Shown here piece by piece: positions 54,801-64,000 of a stretch of 64,000 nucleotides of DNA. The position numbers and the translations under genes were made by a program. A model generated the notes under the pieces. The model searched no databases and was not told the origin of the DNA. It saw only the letters and a list, made by a program, of their open reading frames with translations. Numbering within the stretch: the stretch's first letter is position 1; each line of letters starts with the position of its first letter. Origin of the DNA: Oscheius tipulae (taxonomy: Eukaryota > Nematoda > Chromadorea > Rhabditida > Rhabditidae); assembly GCA_037178975.1 (NCBI GenBank), contig JASJZH010000005.1:5084001-5148000 (forward strand). The letters are read 5' to 3'.

Positions 54801-56609
54801 ATAGACTTGCTATTACAAGTCTTCTTCGCCACACGCCTAATATTCGAAACACGTGCACCTCATAATAGAAGAAGGTCGGCGAGAGAGACAGAGAATTAGC
54901 CGAAATGTATGCAAAAAGCTGGCCGAGAGAGAGTTTTCTCCGGCTCCGAGAGAGAGGACCCGTCGGGTAAGCAAAGGCCAGCTATTGATTGGCTTGCCCG
55001 GGCTGCCACCCGTCCCCAACACAACCACGGCCCCTCTCGCGCACACTTTAAAACCCGTCTGCTCCCTCTTGGTCTCTCTCGACATTTGACCCTCAATTGG
55101 TCAGCTGGACCTCTTTTTGTTTTGTAATCAGAGGACCAGATCTTGAGGAGGAAACAGCGTATTATTACACAGAAGAAAGACATTTTTTACCGGGAAGAGA
55201 AGCTTATGATTAAACACAGAGAGAGCCAAGGGGTTTTATGAGAGAGTTGGCAGTTTGTCACTTTGACTCATCCGGAGCCTGCTGCTGGAGATTAAGTACG
55301 GGAAGCAGAGAGGAAGTACTAGAAGAGAACTTAAGCAGATAGTTGGTTTAACTGGGTGTTTTGAGGGAAAAATCTGGTTAGCGGTACAGAGCTTATGAGC
55401 TTTCTGCTGGCACTCAAGATCTAACCACCTTTTATCGCGAACTCATTAACTACTACAGAAAATTATTGCTAGCTGATAAAAGAAATTGGACGCAGAAGCC
55501 GTATCCGTTCCTGACCACCGACTCAATGAGCCATGCGAGGACAGCTGCTTCCCTATGTACTGCAGTTGTTGACAACTGCAAAAACTTCCTCCATGCCGGT
55601 TAGAGAGACAGAAAAGAGTCTTCTATTTATGCAACATTTTTCCACGATTCACTAACTACTGTGAAAACCTAATAGCTAGCTATCTAGTTCAAAATGCTCA
55701 AAATCTGTGTGTGTGTGTGTGTGTATGTGTGTCTGTCTGAAGCCCTAATTGGTATTTGTCACAAATGCTCTGTGACAGCAATTAATCTTTGCAAGTCAAA
55801 TCGAGTCAGTTTGAGAGATGCGTCTCTGGGAGAACATTGCTCCGGTAGCTTGAACTAACTATCACGAGCCCCAACGAGGCATCAGCCAAACTTCTAATTG
55901 TGTCTGAAACTATCTGGCGAACTTATAGCTTTTAGTTGTAGTAATTGCTTTCAAATACTTCAGATTTTTGAGTTCTGGAAATATTGTTTGCATGTATCAT
56001 GGAAGTACCAAAAAAAGATATGTTGCATCTGGAGATAGACAGTGATGAATGTTGCGATTAGGAACGTGAGCAATTGTTCTATGTCGGATTATCAATCACG
56101 GCTCACCTGTGTGGCCTCTAACCATTTATCCAAAGATCCCATCTTATTTTGGAGCACACACCTCTCCTACGACCGGATGACTGAATGGCGAGTCCCATTA
56201 GATCGGGAGGAAACGGCCTAGAGGGAAAACGCCAACAAGGCGCGAGAAAATGGGCAGGTTGAAAGAGTCGGGGTGACCTTTGCATTTTGAAGCATCTGAT
56301 TCCGTGGTAACTCAGGAGACCATTGTGCCATCTGGGAGAAATGGGGAGGACGGGAGGATAGAGACAAAAGGATTAGGGCCGTCGTCTTTAATTCAAAGCT
56401 GCCACGTCAGAAAATTCGAGCAGAGTGTAGTAGCGAAAGAGGGGTTTTGAAAGATTGAAATGCGAACGACGTAGGTCAGTGTCTCTGTCAGGAGCTGTAA
56501 AATTTTTGTTGTACATGTATCATTTATCACAGAGTAGTCGATGCGGTCCAGCCGGTCTATCACAGAGCTCATTATACGCCAGAGAAGCACTATGTACAGA
56601 CAAAAAGTA
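48819..56609. other. 7.8 kb without a recognised gene
   Basis: Upstream of the ATPase beta gene and downstream of TBCK. Only scattered shadow ORFs. Low-complexity tracts: (CT)n at 49473-49490, (GA)n at 53306-53325, (GT)n at 55705-55731; many gagagag patches from 50 to 55 kb. A short perfect hairpin tgcagttgttgacaactgca lies at 55561-55580. Probably regulatory. Confidence 0.45.
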
Positions 56610-59600
56610 TCACTGTGGTATTCCGATGATGTCTCGCTGATCTCGGACCGTCTCAAAACCGCCGTCGAGGACACAGACGCCGTCAACGTGATTCTCCAGG
56701 ACCAGGAGACTCACGAACTGGAAATATTATAGTTCTCTAATTCCACATTGCTTACTTGTTTGATAGTTTCGATATCTTTGCCTCCAACGACACAGACCGG
56801 GTGGCCGTTGTTCTGTGCCGATTTGAGAACTACCTCGATGCTTAAAAGAGCCACTGGATTGGGCTGACAGCTCATAGAGTGCATGACATGTCCACGAGCA
56901 AACTCGGTGGGATTTCGTATGTCCAGGACAGCTATCTCTTGACGAACAACTCTCCAGCAGAATTCTTCTGGAGACATTCTTGCGCAGTGCCATTGTTTCA
57001 GTTCAGTATGAGTCAGAATGTTCAGAGAACATTTGAGACTTCTTGGCTCTCCTTCGTCGGAAATCGTTGCAAAGTCAGAAGCATGGCAACGTTTGGCACA
57101 ACTGGCTGGAACTTTCTCGTAGAGAGCAACAGAATCAGAGACAACACGGTCCATCGACATGTCTGAAAGAGTTCGTATAGTCAAGGAGACGGAGATACTC
57201 CTCACCTGGCAGATCCGAAAACAGCAGAATCACATCGTTGAAGTTGGAATCCATAATTCTTGGGCGCAGCTGTCTCAACAGGGCCAGCCCTACGAAAAGT
57301 GGAAAAGACGAGTCGTGAAGGAGAAGTACATCCCAAACATAGAGCAGCTTGTGGATTGGAAGTACGTGAGCGAAGCACGTCAAGAACCATGGGATGGCAA
57401 ACAGTTCCGGATAGAAATCCATGCCGACTAGTGTTGTGTAGTACTTAGCATCTGTGTAGGAGAGAAGATGGAAGAAGACGGCCAAGTGTTCTTGGATGAC
57501 GGCCGAATTATCTTTGAGGAAGAAGTTGAAGAGGTACTTGTTGACGAACTGTGAGAGACAGATCAGAGCTTTTGGAAGTTCATTGAAATGGAGGAGAAGG
57601 AACGGCGTGCTCAGACTGTCACAGCCTTGCCAGTAGACATATTCTTCGTGAGTCAGAAGCCAGGCTTTCAACAGTCTCCGAAGTTTCCAGTGAGCAGAGG
57701 GAGAAGTCATGAGATCGTCGTACTGGTGACATCGTGGAATATCGACGTCCAGTTGTCGATCACTCGAATGCGGAGCCAGTGTGTTCAGCTCATAAAAATC
57801 GAGGCAGTCGCCAGCTCTTACTCCGAGCAGTTTGGCCCAGACTTCGCCTCGGACAACTGGAGGAATGTCACAACGGATGGCCATCTTCAGAAAACTTCGG
57901 TTGGGACAATTCAATAGATGACGGATCAGAAGAGAGCGGGACAGCTGATAGGCGACGTCCTTTTCTTTGACCAGGAGCGAGAGACCGTCCTCTCCCTTGG
58001 GAACTCCGTTCATCTCGACAGAATGGACGAAACAGGAAGTGTCCAAAGAGTCCAGTTTTTCTAGAAGGTTCTTTGAAGAAAGACAGACAATGTCCATTGG
58101 AGAACAGACTCTCCGCGACTCGTCATTTCCAAAGAAACGAAGATCTTCAACCACCAATCTGAAATCAGTACCATTTCAGACTATGACGCATGAGTTACAT
58201 CGGGACAGTTTGAATGGGGAACTGGGCTTTGATATGCCCCTTCTTGGCCAGAATAGCTTCTGCCGAGGCTCCGCACAACTTCCAAAGGGAAAAGGCAACG
58301 TCTAGATCAGTTGTGGCCAGTTTCCAGTCTGCTCCCAGATTATTGACCTCGTCACGAATTTCCTCGATGCTTTTGAAACGATTCGGGTCTTCTTGAACCG
58401 GAGAGCTGAGAGCGGAGAGAAGCTCAGCGGCAGATGGTCTCTGAAATTGACATCTTGTAAATGGAATCTACGCAAATATGGTTGGTGTTTGAATCTTTTC
58501 CTGTACCATTTTTTTAACAAGGTTTATTGTCAAAGGACTAGATGACTCGAAGGACGGAATGGAGTCGGTGCTTGTAACACCTCGCGGTAAGTGATCTGGC
58601 CTCTGTCAAAGAAGAGTGGCAGACGTTGATCCTTCTTGCTGGTCCAGCGACAGAAGAGTCGAACATCCCAGTAGTTGTCCGATCGAAGAAAGAAGCACGG
58701 CTGACCTGTCCTGATGTCTTCTTCTCTTGTGATGGTCTCAGTTCCGAGTGGACACAGCGCGACGAGAATCTTCTCACTCTATGGGCAGCCAGTCTTCTTG
58801 GAAGGTTGAGGAGGTTCCTCCAGAGAAGAATCTTCTTCTGACATTAGAAGAGGCATCACTACGTCTATCAGCGTCGGGCCAGAATAGGCAGCAGCAGCGG
58901 ACGAGTTCATCCCTGATGAATGACAGAGAAATTCGTGTCTGACCTGTCAGGTCGTGTAAGACTTACGAACATTAAAGCAATTAGGAGAAGCTTTCTCTTG
59001 CAAAAAAAAAAAAACGAGGCAGTGCTCCCAACTGTATTCAGCAGAGCTTCAGCCCGAAGAACGTCTTTTTTGTAGAACAAAGAGAATAATTGCCAGGCAG
59101 ATGACAAATTACGCATATTGCTGAATAATGCTAGCTGTGAACTGTATTTTGAACACGAATATTGACTATACATCTGGTCGCAACAAAATCTTTGCACTCA
59201 CCTGTGAAGGCAGAACTGACAAGCACTGATTGATCAGTCTGGCCACATCTTCAGGTACTCTCGGCGTAGCTATCTTCACCGCTGCCATCAAACTCTCGTA
59301 AATTGACTCTCCCCCACTGTTTTGAAACAGCTTCTCGAGTACTGCCGCATACTGCGCGAACGACCATATCGTTGAGAGTGTCTTTCCCTGAAAGTAAAGT
59401 CCTTTAGACTGAGAGAGACAGATGCCCAGACCCCCAATTATGCCTTTCATCTCTTCCGAGAGCCCATTGAGATCATTTGACAGATGTTACGATTTGCACG
59501 ATTGAGCCAATTATTCTCGTGCCCTCGCCTTGTACGCGAGTCGTCACAGCACTGTTTCGAAATAGTACTGATAACTATATGGAGACGGTTGGCAAATTTG

Positions 59601-60345
59601 AGACTGACAGGTCATTTATGTTTCGAAAGACGTGAGAAGAGAGATCAATTTCGGTATACTTAAAGTTGTGTAAAGAAATCTTCAATCAAAATATTCAACT
59701 CACCAAATACAGCTCTAAAAGAATGATTCCAAAAGCCCATACATCAGATGCGAATGTTGTTTTCCAATCTTCGCGCAGCAATACTTCTGGAGCCGCGTAG
59801 TAATCATGGACCAGTGGCTCCAAAAGCAGTCTGCTGTCTCCCGAAACGTGTCTAAACAATTGCCATCCTCTAAAGTAACTTTTCCTTTACCTCAGCCCAT
59901 ACTGTGCCAGTCGGACCTTCCAAGTAGCGCCGTTTTGACAAAGTCTGACGGTAGAAGATCGTAAGAATCCGATAACAATGCCTTCGTGATGAAGATGATT
60001 GACTGCTGAGGCGAGTTGTTGAGTCAGTTCCAAGTTTGGAAGATCTCTGCATCAAATGTTCAGAATCAATGTATTGCCTTACATTTGCCCAATGAGATCG
60101 GCTAAAGACTGTTCGTAATGTTCCGAGATGAGCACAATGGAGTTAGCCACCGATACACATCTGTGGAGATCCAAATAGCGACAAAGATTCTCATGATCGA
60201 GACTCAAGAGCCGTTGGAACTTTCCGATCATTGTGACGGAACTAGAGACCGAAGGTAGACCATTAGCGTTCAAGCAACTAGCACCGACAGAGTCGCTTCC
60301 AATGAGAACAGAAGCTCCGAAGCAGGATTTACCCGTTGACCTCAT
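56610..60345 (-). CDS. TBCK homolog: TBCK: pseudokinase, TBC Rab-GAP and rhodanese domains
   Basis: Large adaptor with a Rab GTPase-activating domain, linked in mammals to mTOR signalling and mRNA/endosome transport. Eight exons stay in frame: 60083-60345, 59891-60046, 59704-59851, 59202-59387, 58199-58440, 57206-58158, 56756-57162, 56610-56717 (820 aa; human 893). The kinase-like domain (1-260) begins as in human TBCK (NGLPS...MIGKFQRLL), keeps YYAAPEVL and SDVWAFGIILLEL, and has lost the HRD (GIVIGFLRSSTV) and DFG. The TBC domain (about 420-650) has the IPRCHQYDDL arginine finger and VYWQG glutamine finger. The rhodanese domain (about 700-820) shows AVLDIRNPTEFARGH and VCVVGGKD. ATG lies 1 nt behind TTCTTGCAG. 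A separate gene sits in the intron 58441-59201. Confidence 0.9.
58530..58910 (-). CDS. Nested small gene inside a TBCK intron, same strand
   Basis: From ATG at 58910 a frame runs MNSSAAAAYSGPTLIDVV, SEEDSSLEEPPQPSKK, then an in-frame TAG after GCP. It continues open in the same frame (SEKILVALCPLGTE, QPCFFLRSDNYWDVRLF, LPLFFDRGQITYREVL) to TGA at 58530. An AATAAA follows 2 nt after that stop. Either a frame-neutral intron removes the TAG (for example donor after LID, acceptor cccatag), or the gene ends at TAG, or the stop is a mutation. The product would be about 100-126 aa, soluble. No family recognised. The stop plus poly(A) signal argue against a TBCK exon. Confidence 0.5.
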
Positions 60346-60626
60346 TCTGCAAGAATTATTCGATTCTGGAACTGTGAAAGTACTGTCAAGAAATCTACCA
60401 TCTCTAGTGCCTAGCAAACGAAGTGTCAACTATGGTTTATTAGCCATTTTTAGATATCGAACAAAAAGAGAAGGAAACAAGTAAGTCAAAACAATTTCTG
60501 CCGATTCGGAGCATAGGGAAAGAGGACACCATGTATAGTTAGCCGGGTTAGCAAAGAATTTTTGGGGATGAAATGAGAAATGGGGGAAGAAGTGTTGACC
60601 CGGATAGTACAGAGCTGACCGAAGAC
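60346..60626 (-). promoter_or_regulatory. Probable intercistronic region of an eIF4A-TBCK operon
   Basis: 281 bp between the eIF4A stop and the TBCK ATG, both on the minus strand. On that strand there is an AATAAA (forward 60436-60441) and, 88 nt later, TTCTTGCAG directly before aATG of TBCK. This is the classic arrangement of a nematode downstream cistron receiving a spliced leader. Confidence 0.6.
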
Positions 60627-62348
<1,722 letters not shown>

Positions 62349-62667
62349 GTCAATTAGAACGTCCTCGAAACAAAAGTTTCTTTGATAAGCTTGAAAAAAC
62401 GCTGTTGTCCCTTGGGCTGGGAAAAAGAAATGGAGAGGGCGGACCAGCCTCGGCCGGCTGAAACAGCTAAAGACGGTAGAATCATGGCGGGACCCACTAT
62501 AACCAACCTTTAACTTCTTGGAGTACCGCCAAATTCTATTTTTCGAACTTGGAGCACGTTTACGCGCGAAGTCAGAACATTACATTCTCTTGTTCCGTTC
62601 CCTGTTTTTTTCTAATTTTTATTTCATGCACAAACAGCCAAAAAAGGTTACATTCAGGTAACTGACC
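62349..62667. promoter_or_regulatory. Shared divergent promoter, eIF4A / PIX
   Basis: Only 319 bp separate the two head-to-head start codons, so the core promoters of both genes must lie here or overlap. A CATTCAG lies 10 nt before the PIX ATG, a possible trans-splice site. No TATA box recognised. Confidence 0.5.
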
Positions 62668-64000
62668 ATGTCAGAAGAGGCTCCTCTGCTCGTGAGAGCC
62701 AAGTTTGCCTTCAACGGTAAAAATAACGACGAGGTTTGTTTCAGGAAGTGTATCATAATTTTTCTTTTGCTTTTCAGTTATCATTCCGCAAGCAAGAAAT
62801 AATCACCATCACGCAGCAGATTGAGGGCGGTTGGTGGGAAGGAACATTGAATGGGGTTACAGGCTGGTTTCCAAGCGACTACGTCGAAGTTCTCGATCCT
62901 AACAGTGGGTCAAGCTAACAGAAGTAAACTTTGTCGTGTTCAGACGCGGTTCCAGCCTCAAATGGACATACCGGGCGAATAGTTGGTAAGAGTATGTGGG
63001 AAATAAGTCCTGTAAAAACAGATTTAGCTCCTGCTGGACTCGCTTTGGACCGAAAAGCCTTTCGTGCGACTGTTGTCCGTGAGTTCATAGCTGCTGAGAA
63101 GATGTACATCACAAATTTGACGGATACTTTGGCCAAATATCTTCAGCCAGTTCAGGAAGGGTGAGAGAAACGTGAAAATCAAAAGAAATCATAATTTTCC
63201 AGTCTGTTTGAGGAAGATTTCAAGACTTTGGTCTTCAATTTTCCTAAAGTGGCCGAGTTCCAAAAGGAAATCTACGATAAACTCGAAGCTACCCTTTCGT
63301 AAGTCACTCTCCAACAAAAAGTTTGAAGTTATGAGTAAAGAATGGATTCGAGAGAGCAGAAAGTCGGCGGAATTTTGCTTGATAGTGCTGCCGGGTTGAA
63401 AAGCCTTCTTCTGGACTATTGCTGGAACCACCCAAAAGCTATTGAAATTATCAACGAGAAGGAGTGAGTCAGGCAAAAGGTTTGTATCCAATAGTTTAGT
63501 GCCTATCTTTCACAAACAATGAGCACCCTTGGTTTTTCAATGACGGACTTTATTGCTCGCCTCAGTGAACCATTCCGACATCTCGACCGATATCCGCCGT
63601 TCCTCCAAGAGCTGGAGAGATCCATTGAGGAGGATCACAGTGATCGAGGCAATGTACAGAGAGCTTGTGTCATCTACAAAGATCTGAAGGTGAGAGTGGG
63701 AAAGAGTATAGGATGCAATAGGAAGAGGGACTAGATTTTGAGAGACGCACGGTTTTCCAGATCTCTTGTGAGATGACCAGAAAGCAGAAAGAAGCCCATA
63801 TGGAGCTCTTCCACTCGGCTCCAATTGAACAATGGGCCAATTTCGAAGAACGCGGCAAAATTCTGTACGTAGGGATTGTCTCTCTCCGACAGAACGGCAA
63901 CGATCATGAGAGGTCGGTCTTTTTACAATCTCGATTCTCAATTTCCTATCCAGATGCATAGCTGTCTTCACCAGGAAGCTGCTGATCATGGAAATAACCT
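62668..64000 (+). CDS. ARHGEF7 / pix-1 homolog: PIX-type Rho guanine-nucleotide exchange factor, 5' part
   Basis: Exchange factor for Rac/Cdc42 that binds PAK and GIT at focal adhesions and in cell migration. Exons seen: about 62668-62733, 62779-62903, 62942-62986, 63024-63160, 63203-63300, 63346-63461, 63499-63689, 63762-63913 and onward. Residues about 6-65 are an SH3 domain ([43 protein letters not shown]). Then a short linker and the DH domain ([63 protein letters not shown]). No CH domain precedes the SH3, as in ARHGEF7 short forms and nematode PIX-1. The gene runs off the window end; the PH domain and C-terminus are not visible. Confidence 0.88.

Noticed and set aside
55705..55731. GT-rich tract and GA/CT tracts at 49.5 and 53.3 kb
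   Set aside because: Ordinary microsatellites without regular array structure; no CRISPR-like repeat-spacer pattern exists in the window.

Overview
The window is nuclear DNA of an animal, most likely a nematode. Genes are split by many short introns (about 40-70 nt) with GT...TTTCAG boundaries. Several start codons lie a few bases behind an acceptor-like TTTCAG or CAG, as expected for spliced-leader trans-splicing, and some same-strand gene pairs are spaced like nematode operons. The families (a T01D3-type VWD/EGF secreted protein, SIR-2.4/SIRT6, an HDA-4-like class IIa deacetylase, a PIX-type RhoGEF with an N-terminal SH3) also fit. The species cannot be named from the sequence. Exon joins were worked out by hand from reading frame and splice signals; where stated, the whole model stays in frame.

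Layout. 0-3.6 kb: decayed material (a kinase-domain remnant and two diverged tandem copies of a segment with a multipass membrane protein and the 3' end of the SIRT6 gene). 3.6-13.2 kb: three minus-strand genes in a row, namely SIRT6, a helical-repeat protein of unknown function, and a COP1 ubiquitin ligase. 13.2-19.6 kb: no coding gene seen. 19.6-27.0 kb: class IIa histone deacetylase, whose 4.1 kb first intron holds a dead mariner and an antisense fragment of a TIL/VWD-type gene. 27.4-30.1 kb: two unrecognised genes. 30.7-33.2 kb: GRIP-domain golgin. 34.5-37.7 kb: secreted EGF/VWD/TIL/fibrinogen-like protein. 37.9-40.7 kb: two unrecognised minus-strand genes, one with a very G-rich intron. 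42.0-44.4 kb: Cys-loop ligand-gated channel of anion type. 45.2-48.8 kb: Na+/K+-ATPase beta subunit. 48.8-56.6 kb: long non-coding stretch. 56.6-62.3 kb: TBCK (with a nested gene in one intron) and eIF4A. 62.7-64.0 kb: start of a PIX RhoGEF, cut by the window end.

The most unusual observation is the COP1 gene (12 exons, 894 codons, fully in frame). It appears to encode two RING fingers with identical cysteine spacing in their first half, and each is interrupted by a phase-2 intron inside the codon of its first zinc cysteine. This looks like an internal duplication in a COP1 ligase. Other points: the deacetylase carries Tyr where vertebrate class IIa enzymes carry His; the nested gene in TBCK has an in-frame TAG; and a 167 bp near-perfect palindrome sits directly behind the COP1 stop codon.
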